Shown here piece after piece: positions 11,277 to 21,118 of a stretch of 64,000 nt of DNA. The position numbers were made by a program, and so were the translations under genes. The stretch is taken from contig JACPUC010000026.1 of NCBI GenBank assembly GCA_016192455.1, forward strand, positions 1-64,000, read 5' to 3'. The notes under the pieces were generated by a model, which was not told the DNA's origin, did not search any database, and was given only the letters and a program-made list of their open reading frames with translations. This DNA is from Candidatus Tectimicrobiota bacterium. Its GTDB lineage: Bacteria > JACPUC01. Numbering within the stretch: position 1 is the stretch's first letter; each line of letters begins with the position of its first letter.

Positions 11277-11942
11277 ATGGTGATGAATGGGAACGAATTC
11301 TACGAGTACCTCGACAAACATACCTTCGAGCTGCGCATGGCGTGCATTGAGCACCCCCTCGTCGAAGGCATCTGCAAGGGCACGCTGCCGGTCGAGAAGG
11401 TGTGGGACTTCACGGAGTACAACTACTATCAAGTCATCGAGACCTGCGACCGCATCCTGAACCGCGCCCGCAACGCCCCGACGCAGGAGATCCGCAACCT
11501 CTTCATCGAGCACTGCACCGAGGAGCTGGGGCATCCCGAGCTGGCCTTGCAGTGCATCGCCGAGCTGGGGGGCGACGCGCGGGCCGTCCTCAGCCGCCCT
11601 CCCACCTTCGAGCTGGAAGGCATGACGAACTGGCTCTGGAGGTTGTCGCAGGAGCGTCCCTACATCATCAACGCGGCGAACTCGATGTTCTGCCTCGAGG
11701 GCATCCTGGAGGCGCACTGCATCAAGATGGTGCAGGCGCTGTCGAAACACTACGGCGCCACTGCGAAGGCGATTCAGTACTGGGAGGTTCATATCGAAGC
11801 GGATGAGAAGCATACGCAGAATGCCAAGCGCCTCCTGAGCACCTATGCCACGACCGAGGCAATCCAGGAGGAGTGCCTGCGCACCGCGGTGCGGACATGC
11901 CAGTACACGAAGCTCGCCATGGACAGCTACGAGCACCGCTAG
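11277..11942 (+). CDS. PqqC/TenA/heme-oxygenase-like iron-containing redox enzyme
   Basis: EHCTEELGHPELALQC, LEGILEAHCIKMVQ, EADEKHTQNAKRLL: Glu/His ligand spacing of heme-oxygenase-like diiron proteins. Confidence 0.75.
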   Translation: MVMNGNEFYEYLDKHTFELRMACIEHPLVEGICKGTLPVEKVWDFTEYNYYQVIETCDRILNRARNAPTQEIRNLFIEHCTEELGHPELALQCIAELGGDARAVLSRPPTFELEGMTNWLWRLSQERPYIINAANSMFCLEGILEAHCIKMVQALSKHYGATAKAIQYWEVHIEADEKHTQNAKRLLSTYATTEAIQEECLRTAVRTCQYTKLAMDSYEHR

Positions 11943-12070
11943 GGAGCGCCGCGCCGGCGCGGGGCGAGCACCTGCCGCGTTGAGGGAGCGCCGGAAGCGC
12001 GGGCCATGCTGGTCCGCGCTTTCTTTCTGACTCGGCATGCCGCGCCAGGTCGGTCGGTAACGATTACGAG

Positions 12071-12253
12071 GTGACCATGAGCCGCCTACTCTACGGATTG
12101 GCCCTGCTGAGCGTTGGGCTGCTGCTGCTCACCCTGTTCATGGGGCTGCAGGTCTCGGAAGGCACGCTGTCGGGCGAGACCCACATGGTTGTCGCCATCC
12201 TCGCCGCCGCCCTGTCGATCGTCACCCACTTCCTGTCGCTGCGGTACTACTGA
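12071..12253 (+). CDS. Small two-helix membrane protein (60 aa)
   Basis: MTMSRLLYGLALLSVGLLLLTLFMGLQVSEGTLSGETHMVVAILAAALSIVTHFLSLRYY; two hydrophobic segments. Confidence 0.65.
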   Translation: MTMSRLLYGLALLSVGLLLLTLFMGLQVSEGTLSGETHMVVAILAAALSIVTHFLSLRYY

Positions 12254-12353
12254 CGCGGCGCGGGGAGCGGAACGGCGCCGCGGTGGTGGGCCGCGGCGTG
12301 GCGCCACGCCGGCAGGGTCGCCGCGGCCTTGCCCGTTTGGAAGGAGCACTACG

Positions 12354-12902
12354 ATGAGCGTCCTGGAGTGTATCCGCACGCGACGGGCGATTCGTGACTT
12401 CGAGGAGCGCCAGGTCCCGGAGGAGGTGCTGCGGGCGATCCTGGAGGCGGGCCGCCTGGCTCCCAGCGCCCGCAACACCCAACCCTGGGAGTTCATCGTC
12501 ATCCGCGCGCCGGAACGCCTAACGCAGCTCAGCCGGCTCACGAGCACGGGGCCGCACCTGACCAAGGCGCCGCTGGCCGTTGCCGTGGCGATGCTGAAAG
12601 CGCGGTACCCCGAGGTGGACGCCGCGCGCGCCATCCAGAACATGATCCTGGTGGCCTGGGAGCACGGCGTCGGCTCGTGCTGGATCGGCAACTGGGACGC
12701 TGAGAAAGCGAAGGCGCTCCTCGGCCTGCCGGCAGACAGCCTCCTCATCGCCGTGGTCCCCTTCGGCTACCCGCGCGAAGGCACCAGAGTGGCGCGGAAG
12801 AAACAGCGGCGGCCGCTCCACACCCTCGTGCACCGCGAGGCGTACGGGACTCCTTACTACAAAGAGGGAGCCGGCGCGGGCACGCCGCGAGGTGGGTCAT
12901 GA
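12354..12902 (+). CDS. Nitroreductase family protein
   Basis: MSVLECIRTRRAIRDFEERQVPEEVLRAILEAGRLAPSARNTQPWEFIVI...AIQNMILVAWEHGVGSCWIG...VVPFGYP. Confidence 0.93.
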   Translation: MSVLECIRTRRAIRDFEERQVPEEVLRAILEAGRLAPSARNTQPWEFIVIRAPERLTQLSRLTSTGPHLTKAPLAVAVAMLKARYPEVDAARAIQNMILVAWEHGVGSCWIGNWDAEKAKALLGLPADSLLIAVVPFGYPREGTRVARKKQRRPLHTLVHREAYGTPYYKEGAGAGTPRGGS

Positions 12903-13816
12903 GCGCGAAGGAACGGATCGGCTTCATCGGCACTGGCATCATGGGCGAGCCGATGGCGCGCAACCTCCTGAAGGCGGGCTACGACCTCTGCGTCTTCAAC
13001 CGCAGCCGCGAGAAGCTCCAAGGACTGCTGGCGGCGGGGGCGCGCGAAGGCCGCAGCCCGACGGACGTCGCCAGGCAGAGCGACGTCGTCATCACCATCG
13101 TCACTGACACCCCGGACGTCGACCAAGTCCTCTTCGGGACGCAGGGGGATGACGACGGCGTGGCGAGCGGCGCCGCCGCCGGCACGGTGGTCATCGACAT
13201 GAGCACGATCGCCCCGGAGGCCACGCGGCGGTTCGCGGCGCGCCTGCGACAGCGCGGCATCGATATGCTCGACGCACCGGTGAGCGGCGGCGACGTGGGC
13301 GCCCGCCAGGGCACCCTGACGATCATGGTCGGCGGCGAGGCCGAGGTGGTGCAGCGCTGCCTGCCGATCCTGCGGGTCTTGGGATCGCGCATCACGCACG
13401 TGGGGCCATCGGGGGCCGGCCAGACAGTGAAACTCTGCAACCAGATTCTCTGCGCCGTCAACTTGGTGGCGGTGTGCGAAGCCCTCGCCGTGGCGAAACA
13501 GGCCGGCCTCGATCTTGCCACCTTCCTGCACGTGGTGACCGGCGGCGCGGCGAATTCCTGGTCCTTGGAGCATCTCGGGCCGAAGATCGCCGCCGGCGAC
13601 CTGCAGCCGGGCTTCATGGTGCGCTTGATGCAGAAGGACCTCGCCATTGCCCTGCAGGCGGCGAAGGAGCTGCGCGTGCCCCTGCCGGGCACCGCCCTCG
13701 CCCAGCAGCTCCTGCGCGGCGTCGAGGCGCTCGAGGGTCAGAAGCTTGGCACCCAGGCCATGATCCTGACCTTCGAGAAGCTCGGCAACTTCCAGATGCA
13801 GGAGCCTCCACGCTGA
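12899..13816 (+). CDS. 3-hydroxyisobutyrate dehydrogenase / 2-hydroxy-3-oxopropionate reductase-like NAD(P)-dependent oxidoreductase
   Basis: IGFIGTGIMGEPMARNLLKAGYDLCVFNRS, DAPVSGGDVGARQGTLTIMVGG, GPSGAGQTVKLCNQIL, GFMVRLMQKDLAIAL. Confidence 0.93.
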   Translation: MSAKERIGFIGTGIMGEPMARNLLKAGYDLCVFNRSREKLQGLLAAGAREGRSPTDVARQSDVVITIVTDTPDVDQVLFGTQGDDDGVASGAAAGTVVIDMSTIAPEATRRFAARLRQRGIDMLDAPVSGGDVGARQGTLTIMVGGEAEVVQRCLPILRVLGSRITHVGPSGAGQTVKLCNQILCAVNLVAVCEALAVAKQAGLDLATFLHVVTGGAANSWSLEHLGPKIAAGDLQPGFMVRLMQKDLAIALQAAKELRVPLPGTALAQQLLRGVEALEGQKLGTQAMILTFEKLGNFQMQEPPR

Positions 13817-14052
13817 TGTGCTCCCTGCCGTGAGCGCGTGCGGTCAATCACCCCGCGCCCGCACGACGCCGCGCCCGCACCCCCCCAACGCCTCTCCCGC
13901 CGCCGCAGTTGATGCTGCCGGAGCCTGGCCCACGGCGGCTACCCCGCGCCGGGCCTGACGGCTCCGCGTGGCTTGGGCATGGTTCTTGCTTTCGATGAGC
14001 GGAGAAGCTCAAGCGGTGCCCGTCAAGGAGCACGAGCAGGAGGCACGACGCG

Positions 14053-14613
14053 ATGGCCGAGAACGCCGCACCCAACTGGGAGTGGTTTGACGACTGGGTC
14101 AAGAACCTGGAATTCGAGGCAGGCGGTGCGTCCCCCCCGGGTCCCGCCGCAATGCCCTCCACGGAAGGGCGCCCGGCGGAGGGAGCGGCGACGCCGCCAG
14201 AACGCCGACAGCCCCTCACCTTGGAATGGTTGCTGGGCGATGCGACTGGCTGGGGGGAGTCTGCCGCCAGGTCGCACCCGCTCGAGGTGAGAGTCTGCAT
14301 GGATGCCGCCGGGCCCTGCTTTCTGTCCTACGTCCCGCGCCTCCTGCGGTTGAGGACCACCCAAGCCGGCGCCAGGTTCCAGGAGGCGGATTTCCTGCAC
14401 GCCGAGTATCTTCCAGCCTTTACGCCGCTGGGCCCCGGCAACCCCGCCGCGGACAACGGCGAGCTTGGCGCCCTTTCCGCCCCGCCACGGCGTGCCTCCG
14501 CCGCGCAGTCCCGCGCCCTGGCCCGCATCCGCGGCTTCGTGCGCCGTATGCTGCGCCTCGATCCGCAGGCGCAGCGGCCCGATGCTGCGTCACCGAGTGA
14601 TCCCTACGCCTGA
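14053..14613 (+). CDS. Hypothetical protein
   Basis: 186-aa ORF MAENAAPNWEWFDDWVKNLEFEAGG...; no recognised family. Confidence 0.5.
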   Translation: MAENAAPNWEWFDDWVKNLEFEAGGASPPGPAAMPSTEGRPAEGAATPPERRQPLTLEWLLGDATGWGESAARSHPLEVRVCMDAAGPCFLSYVPRLLRLRTTQAGARFQEADFLHAEYLPAFTPLGPGNPAADNGELGALSAPPRRASAAQSRALARIRGFVRRMLRLDPQAQRPDAASPSDPYA

Positions 14614-14885
14614 GAAGCGGCCAATCCGCCGCCCACTGGCAAGAGCGCGGCGGCCTGATCCCGCCCATGCCAAAGCGTATCTTATCCCTGGGTTGTTTCA
14701 CGCTGGTAATGTTCCAGCCTGCCGGTAGAAGAAACAAAGCCTGAGGAGGAGCATACCCCAACAGGAATAACGTTGTTGTACAGTAACGGGCAGTACAGAG
14801 TGGAGCCAGTATATTGCTGCTGCACAATGACAGGAAACTCAATCACGCGTGCCCGCGCTTCCCGATGGCTAGCGGAGCGACTTAA

Positions 14886-15767
14886 TCAGGCAGTTTCTTC
14901 CCTTGCCAACTTATCCGCCATTTCATAGCCATAATTTGTTACCTGATAGACCCGACCATGCATATTTTTGTCCCTGAGAAGATTCTCTTTACAAAGCTCA
15001 TCGAGGGCATCATCCCATCGCGCCTCAGATCGCGGATCCTGGGGTGAGACAATGTTCCTACCATTGGTTTTGATTATGAGTCCCCCCATCGTCTTAGACC
15101 TGATTACTATTCCGTCTACATCCTTCGCCGCCTCGATTAGAAGCCACTTGGCTGCGTCCGACAACAACGGTAGTGCAGGGGGTGAGACCACGATTGTTCC
15201 GCCGGCAGAGTTGTTTCCAAGATGTTCTGGAGCACCAGCGAAATCGCGAATCACTGTCTGAGCGAGCTGCCGATCGAACTTCTTCCGGAATTCCTCAGCC
15301 GTGTCATATTTGTCGATTAATCCGTTCGACTCACACCACTCCTTGAATTCCTGGAGGGCACTGTACTGTTGGTAATCAACTTGATCTGGAGTGACTCGCG
15401 CTGAAGAGAAGTAGATCATTGTTGGCTTTTTCAAGTTGAGGTGCCTTTTTATCTCTTCAACGGTTCCACTTGGAGACGAACCTGTGGGGCTCCCAAGGCG
15501 GGTCCAAAAGGCAGCCACGAGTAAATCGCAATCGGCAAGAACTTGCTTGTTGATTACATCCTGTGCCTGGCCTTCCATGGAAGGAGCAGAGTGGGTCTCC
15601 CACCCAACAGGCATCAGGACTATCTTCTTGTCCTCCGAGTTGATTGAGTTCCAATGGTGAATGACATCTCTGATAATCCGCCGCTCTTCACTTACGTCAC
15701 TCGGCGAGGCTATCATCACTTTGTAAACCTTAGCGTTGTAAGACACTCGAAATCCTCCTCCCTGCAT
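14886..15767 (-). CDS. DUF4062-domain protein with C-terminal winged-helix-like region
   Basis: YKVMIASPSDVSEERRIIRDVIHHWNSINSEDKKIVLMPVGWETHSAPSMEGQAQDVINKQVLADCDLLVAAFWTRLGSPTG: DUF4062 signature; gene visibly AT-richer than surroundings. Confidence 0.88.
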   Translation of the reverse strand: MQGGGFRVSYNAKVYKVMIASPSDVSEERRIIRDVIHHWNSINSEDKKIVLMPVGWETHSAPSMEGQAQDVINKQVLADCDLLVAAFWTRLGSPTGSSPSGTVEEIKRHLNLKKPTMIYFSSARVTPDQVDYQQYSALQEFKEWCESNGLIDKYDTAEEFRKKFDRQLAQTVIRDFAGAPEHLGNNSAGGTIVVSPPALPLLSDAAKWLLIEAAKDVDGIVIRSKTMGGLIIKTNGRNIVSPQDPRSEARWDDALDELCKENLLRDKNMHGRVYQVTNYGYEMADKLAREETA

Positions 15768-16258
15768 GATGCTAACTATGGGTTCTCTTGTTTCGTAATA
15801 GACCCTGAATCATCTTCTCATCCAGCATAAGATTCCATGATTTTACCAGCAAAGAAACTTGGTCGGTTGATTTGAGAAAATAGACTCACAGCCAACCGTC
15901 GCAACAGCGAACTCCTCTCCCTCCATCTCGCATCCTCACGGGCTTACCCAAAAACTCCTCACTTGCACTATTGCCACTTCCATTCTCGGATTTCAAGTAT
16001 TTTTTTGCTTATGTGCAAAACAGCATCGTACCTGTCACACTGCTCAGCCACGGAAACTTTACTGCCACAACCAGTGCTAGCTTTGCTCTTAACGCCTTCG
16101 CCTCCTCCCCTTCTGACTTCCCGCCAGCCGCCCCCCCTTCGCAGGACGGCGCGGCGCCGCCGCAATTGCAAGCCGAGTCGTCTTCTGGCACACTAGCCGC
16201 GGCCTCCCATGGCTGGCCCCGGCAGAGCGTCCTGCCGCGGGGTTGACGGCGCGGCGGC

Positions 16259-17929
16259 ATGCCACCCGACTCGACGCCGCCCAGCCGCCGGAGTCCCTGG
16301 GAGACCGAGGCCGCGCTCGTGGCAGGACGCTCTCCGGCGGCCGCGGAAGAGGGTGGCGCGGGGTGCGGCAGGCGTGGTCTGCAACGGCACACCCGGGCCG
16401 GCCCGCGCGGCGCAATGGAAGCATCCCCGTTGACCGGCTCTCCCGACATCCACAGCCGCTCCGCCGCCTTCCCCGCCGACCTGCCGGGCGACCTCGAAGG
16501 CGAAGCGCCTCCCGCAACCTCGCCGGTGGCAGCCGCTCCGCACCGCCTCTTCTGGTTGCTGGCGATGGTCGGCAGCGGCGCCATCCTGCTGCCGCTCAAC
16601 ACCTCCATGCTCGGTCTGGCGCTGCCGCGCATCATGGACGACTTCGGCGTCAGCGTCTCCGCCGCCACCTGGTTGATGATCAGCTACATGATCACCGTCT
16701 CGGCCACGCAGCCGCTGGCGGGGCGCCTGGGCGATAAGTTCGGGCATCAGCGTATCTTCAATGTAGGGATGATCTGCTTCGCGGCGGCATCGGTGGTCTG
16801 CGCGCGTGCCCCAAGCTTTTCGACGCTCATCCTGGGGCGGGTGCTGCAAGGCATCTGCGCCGCGGCGCTGTTGCCGAACGGCTTCACGCTGGTGCGCTAC
16901 CACACCGCGGCGAACCAGCGCGGCAGGGCGATCGGCTTCATCGGCGGCATCTCGGGCACCTCGGCCGCCTTCGCGCCGGCCGTGGGCGGGCTGCTCGTGG
17001 CGTTCTTCAGTTGGCAGGCGATCTTCTGGATCAATGTGCCGATCGTCCTCCTGGGCTTGGTCATCGCCACCCTCATCGTCGGCAAGGTCTCAACCCCGCG
17101 CGACCCGCATCCCCGTTTCGATCACCTGGGGAGTCTCCTCCTGGCGGCCTTCGCCGTCAGCCTCACCCTCGCCATCAGCTTGCAGGGACGGTCAGGCCTG
17201 CCGCCGCTGCTTGGCCTCTGGCTGGGGCTGGGGTCGGCGGTCAGCCTGGGGCTCTTCCTCTGGCATGAGCAGCGCGCGGTGGCTCCCTTCCTGCACCTGT
17301 CGCTCTTCCGCATCCGCACCTACGTGGCGGCGACCTTCTGCTCCTGCTTCCTCAACCTCACCACCTTCGGCATCATCTTCATGAACCCCCTCATTCTTCA
17401 GCAAGTCCTAGGGTATACTCCGGGAGAAGCCGGGACGCTGCTGCTGGCGTTCTCCGGCGTCATCGCCATTGCGGCGCCGCTGGGCGGCACCCTCAGCGAT
17501 CGCTTCGGCCGGCGCCTGCTGCCGACCATCGGGCTGGTTCTCTTCATGTTCGGCAATCTCCTCTACTTCGCGGTTGACGCCGCCAGCGGCATGGCGCTCT
17601 TCCTCCTCTGCTTCGTCATTACCGGCGCCGGCTTTGGCCTGGCGTTCGCCGTGCTCCAGACCGCGGCGCTGGAAGCCTCGCCGCCGGAGCACTCCGGCGT
17701 GGCCACCGGGGTCTACCTGATGGCCCGCTACGTCGGTGGCGCGGTGGGCGTCAGCATCGTCAGCGGTGCCACGATCCAGGCCACCGGCAGCGCCTTGATG
17801 CCCTCCTTTCACCGCGCCATCGCCTTGCTCATCATCTTCACCATCCCGGCGTTGGCGCTGGCGCTGGTCATCCGGCCCCGCTTCGACCTGACGCGGCTGC
17901 CGGCTGGGTCTCCCGCCCAGGCTCGCTAG
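16259..17929 (+). CDS. MFS transporter, DHA2/EmrB-QacA type
   Basis: LNTSMLGLALPRIMDDFGVSVSAATWLMISYMITVSATQPLAGRLGDKFGHQRIFNVGMICFAAASVVCA...LILGRVLQGICAAALLPNGF; many TM segments; start may be internal. Confidence 0.93.
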   Translation: MPPDSTPPSRRSPWETEAALVAGRSPAAAEEGGAGCGRRGLQRHTRAGPRGAMEASPLTGSPDIHSRSAAFPADLPGDLEGEAPPATSPVAAAPHRLFWLLAMVGSGAILLPLNTSMLGLALPRIMDDFGVSVSAATWLMISYMITVSATQPLAGRLGDKFGHQRIFNVGMICFAAASVVCARAPSFSTLILGRVLQGICAAALLPNGFTLVRYHTAANQRGRAIGFIGGISGTSAAFAPAVGGLLVAFFSWQAIFWINVPIVLLGLVIATLIVGKVSTPRDPHPRFDHLGSLLLAAFAVSLTLAISLQGRSGLPPLLGLWLGLGSAVSLGLFLWHEQRAVAPFLHLSLFRIRTYVAATFCSCFLNLTTFGIIFMNPLILQQVLGYTPGEAGTLLLAFSGVIAIAAPLGGTLSDRFGRRLLPTIGLVLFMFGNLLYFAVDAASGMALFLLCFVITGAGFGLAFAVLQTAALEASPPEHSGVATGVYLMARYVGGAVGVSIVSGATIQATGSALMPSFHRAIALLIIFTIPALALALVIRPRFDLTRLPAGSPAQAR

Positions 17930-18018
17930 CCGGAGAGCGACCCGAAACCTGCCGCGGCAGTTTGGCCGCGGGCAGCCGCTCAGTCGGCGGGCGGCGAGGG
18001 GCGCGGCGATCTTAAGCC

Positions 18019-19620
18019 TTGCCGCGGCGGAGCGGTTGCGACGCCGCCTTCCAACGCCACGGGGATCCCCATCTCCTCCCCGCAGAGGAGGAGGGGAGCA
18101 CGTTGTCGAGGCGCGGCCGGCAGGAGCGGCGCGCCGCGGACGCCGGGCCCTCCCGAACCAACGAGGCACCGAGCGTGGCAGACGAATCGCCCAGTGAACC
18201 GGGAACCACCGTCGGAGCCTCCGCCGGGCCCGGCAAACCGCTTGGCTTGGCGCTCCTCGTCGGCATGGCTGTCAGCGGCACGATCCTCATGCCGCTCAAC
18301 ACCACGATGTTGGCGCTTGCCCTGCCGCGCGTCATGGCGGACCTCGACATCCAGGTGTCGGCGGCGGGCTGGCTGATGACCGCCTACCTCATCACCGGAG
18401 CCGCCACGCTTGCCATCAGCGGGCGCCTCGGCGACATGTACGGGCAGCAGCGCGTCTTCAACCTCGGCCTCATCACCTTCGCCGCCGCCTCCATGGTCTG
18501 CGCCCTGGCCCCCAACTTCGTGATCCTGCTGGTGGGGCGCATCCTCCAGGGCGCCACAGGCTCCGCCATCGTCCCCAACGGTTTCGCGCTGGTACGCTAC
18601 GGTTCCGCACCGCGCCAGCGCGGCCGCGCCTTTGGCTTCGTCACCTGCTCCAACGCCACGGCGGCAACCGTCGCGCCCGCCCTCGGCGGGTTCATCGTGG
18701 AGGCGTTCAACTGGCAGGCAATCTTCCTGCTGAACCTGGGGTTTGTCACCCTGAGCCTCATGCTTGGCAGCCTTGCCGCCGGCCGCTTATCGACGCCGCG
18801 CGATGCGGGCACGCGCCTCGATAACCTCGGCAGCACGCTGCTGGCGGCGTTCAGCATCAGCCTCGCCATCGCCATCAGCATCCGAGGCGGAGGGCAGACG
18901 CCCGCCGGGCTGCCGCCCTTGCTCATCGCCATCGCAGTCCTCAGCTTCCTCCTCTTCCTCGTGCAGGAGCACCGGGCCCGCGTGCCGCTGGTGCGCCTGG
19001 CCCTGCTGCGCATCCGCAACTTTCTGGCCGCCACCCTCTGCTCGAGCTTCCTGAACCTCACGATGTATGGGTTTTACCTCCTCATCCCCTTGATCCTCCA
19101 AGACATCCTCGGCTACAGCCCCACCGGCGCCGGCGTCATGATGCTGCTCTTCACCGGCGCCATGGCTCTGGCCGCGCCGTTCGGCGGCAGTTTGAGTGAT
19201 CGTGTCGGGCGTCGCCTCATTCCCATCCTGGGGCTCTCGACGCTGGCAGTCAGCGGCCTCTTCTTCCTGGGGATCGAGGCCGGGGCAAGCCCGACCTACG
19301 TGCTCGCCTGCTTCCTGGGCATCGGCGCGGGCTCCGGCATGACCTTCCCGGTGCTGCAGACGGCCTCCCTGGAGGCCGCGCCGCCGGAGCACACCGGGGT
19401 CGCCTCGGGGGTGTACTTCACGGCACGCTACCTGGGGGGATCGATCGGCACCAGCATCATCAGCCGCACCACCCACGGCGTGGCGCCCGGCGCCCTCCTG
19501 CCTGCCTATCGCCTGGCGCTCGTCTACCTCATCATTTGCGCGGGCGTCGCGGTCTTCCTGGCGGCCGCGCTGCGGCCGCGCTTCGATGCCTCGGTGTGGC
19601 GCCCCGCGGGGCGGAGGTGA
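18019..19620 (+). CDS. MFS transporter, DHA2/EmrB-QacA type (paralogue of upstream gene)
   Basis: LNTTMLALALPRVMADLDIQVSAAGWLMTAYLITGAATLAISGRLGDMYGQQRVFNLGLITFAAASMVCALAPNFVILLVGRILQGATGSAIVPNGFALVRY. Confidence 0.93.
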   Translation: MPRRSGCDAAFQRHGDPHLLPAEEEGSTLSRRGRQERRAADAGPSRTNEAPSVADESPSEPGTTVGASAGPGKPLGLALLVGMAVSGTILMPLNTTMLALALPRVMADLDIQVSAAGWLMTAYLITGAATLAISGRLGDMYGQQRVFNLGLITFAAASMVCALAPNFVILLVGRILQGATGSAIVPNGFALVRYGSAPRQRGRAFGFVTCSNATAATVAPALGGFIVEAFNWQAIFLLNLGFVTLSLMLGSLAAGRLSTPRDAGTRLDNLGSTLLAAFSISLAIAISIRGGGQTPAGLPPLLIAIAVLSFLLFLVQEHRARVPLVRLALLRIRNFLAATLCSSFLNLTMYGFYLLIPLILQDILGYSPTGAGVMMLLFTGAMALAAPFGGSLSDRVGRRLIPILGLSTLAVSGLFFLGIEAGASPTYVLACFLGIGAGSGMTFPVLQTASLEAAPPEHTGVASGVYFTARYLGGSIGTSIISRTTHGVAPGALLPAYRLALVYLIICAGVAVFLAAALRPRFDASVWRPAGRR

Positions 19621-19816
19621 ACCGGCCGCAGTATCCCCGGCATTTTTGCACGGCAGGGCGACGCGCGGCCTCGCCGCAAGCGCCTGCCGCATGGCGCGGC
19701 GGAATACCGCCGGTTTGGCGAGCGGCGGGCGAGGCCACGGCAGGCACGCTGCCGGGGCGTCATGGCGCCGCGCACCGTTACGGACCCAAGCCCCTGGTAC
19801 AGCTCGGAGATCCCCT

Positions 19817-21118
19817 ATGCAGGCACAGCGACGCGTCTTCTATGGCTGGTACGTCGTGGCGGTCTCCTTTCTGACCATGGGCATCAGCGTGGGACTGTGG
19901 TACGGCTACTCCGTCTTCTTCGTGGCCCTCATCAAGGAGTTTGGGCAAAGCCGCGGGGTCACGGCGGGCGCCGGCGCCTTCAACGCCGTGGTCGCCATGG
20001 CAGTGATGCCGTTCATCGGGCGCCTCTTCGATCGCCTCGGGTCGCGCCGCATGCTGCCGGCGGGGGCGGGCGTTCTCGCCCTGGCGCTGCTCCTCAGCTC
20101 GGCGGCAGGCTCGATCTGGCAGTTCTACCTCACCTACGGCGTTCTCGGCGGCATTGGCTTCATTGCCCTCGGCTTCGTGCCTCATACGGCTCTCATCAGC
20201 AACTGGTTCCACCGCAAGGTCGGTCTGGCGCTGGGGGTGGCCTTCTCCGGGGTGGGGGTGGGCACCGCCACGGTCGTGCCGCTCTGCCAATACCTCATCG
20301 ACCTCTGGGGCTGGCGAACGACCATGGCGATCCTGGGGGGCGTCATCCTCCTCGTCCTGGCGCCCCTCACCGCCTTGGTGCAGGTGCCACGACCGGAAGA
20401 CCTCGGCTTGCAGCCGGATGGCCAGGCACCCGCTACGGCTCTGGAACGCGGCGCCCCGGCCCAGCCTCAGGCGCACGCCGCCTCCAGCCGCGCCCCCGCC
20501 GCATGGACGCTCCAACGCGCCGTCGGCGAGCCGCGCTTCTGGAGTCTCTTCGTCGTGCTCGTCGGCGGGGGCTACGCCTTGCAGGCGGTGCAGACCCACC
20601 ACGTGGCGCTGCTCACCGACGTGGGAATACCGGCCCTCAAGGCGGCGCTCCTGTTCAGCGTGCTGTCGATCTCCCGCATGGCCGGGCAGCTCTTCTGGGG
20701 CGCCCTCTCGGATCGGCTCGACCGCACCACGGCGTACAGCTTCAGCTCGTTGAGCTTCATTCTGGGCATCGTCCTCCTCATGTTCGTGCGCACCCCCCCG
20801 TCGCTCGCCCTTATCTACGGCTACGCCATCCTCTTCGGTTTCGGCTCCGGCGCCCTCAGTTCGATCCCCTCCGCGATGTCGGCCGATCTCTTTCGGGGCG
20901 GCCACTTCGGCCTCATCTTCGGCGTGCTCGATACTGGCTTCCAGCTCGGCACGGGCGCCGGAAGCTGGGTGAGCGGCCTGCTCTTCGACGCGTTCCAGAA
21001 CTACCAGCTTGCGCTCGGCCTTGCGGCATGCGGCGTCCTGGTCTCCTGCCTAAGCGGTTGGATCGTCACGCTGCCACGACGGTGGGCGCGCTCCCCCTCG
21101 CAGGAAGAAGCGGCATGA
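19817..21118 (+). CDS. MFS transporter (OFA/monocarboxylate-like, ~12 TM)
   Basis: MQAQRRVFYGWYVVAVSFLTMGISVGLWYGYSVFFVALIKEFGQSRGVTAGAGAF...GRLFDRLGSRRMLPAG; start at internal ATG 19817. Confidence 0.92.
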   Translation: MQAQRRVFYGWYVVAVSFLTMGISVGLWYGYSVFFVALIKEFGQSRGVTAGAGAFNAVVAMAVMPFIGRLFDRLGSRRMLPAGAGVLALALLLSSAAGSIWQFYLTYGVLGGIGFIALGFVPHTALISNWFHRKVGLALGVAFSGVGVGTATVVPLCQYLIDLWGWRTTMAILGGVILLVLAPLTALVQVPRPEDLGLQPDGQAPATALERGAPAQPQAHAASSRAPAAWTLQRAVGEPRFWSLFVVLVGGGYALQAVQTHHVALLTDVGIPALKAALLFSVLSISRMAGQLFWGALSDRLDRTTAYSFSSLSFILGIVLLMFVRTPPSLALIYGYAILFGFGSGALSSIPSAMSADLFRGGHFGLIFGVLDTGFQLGTGAGSWVSGLLFDAFQNYQLALGLAACGVLVSCLSGWIVTLPRRWARSPSQEEAA

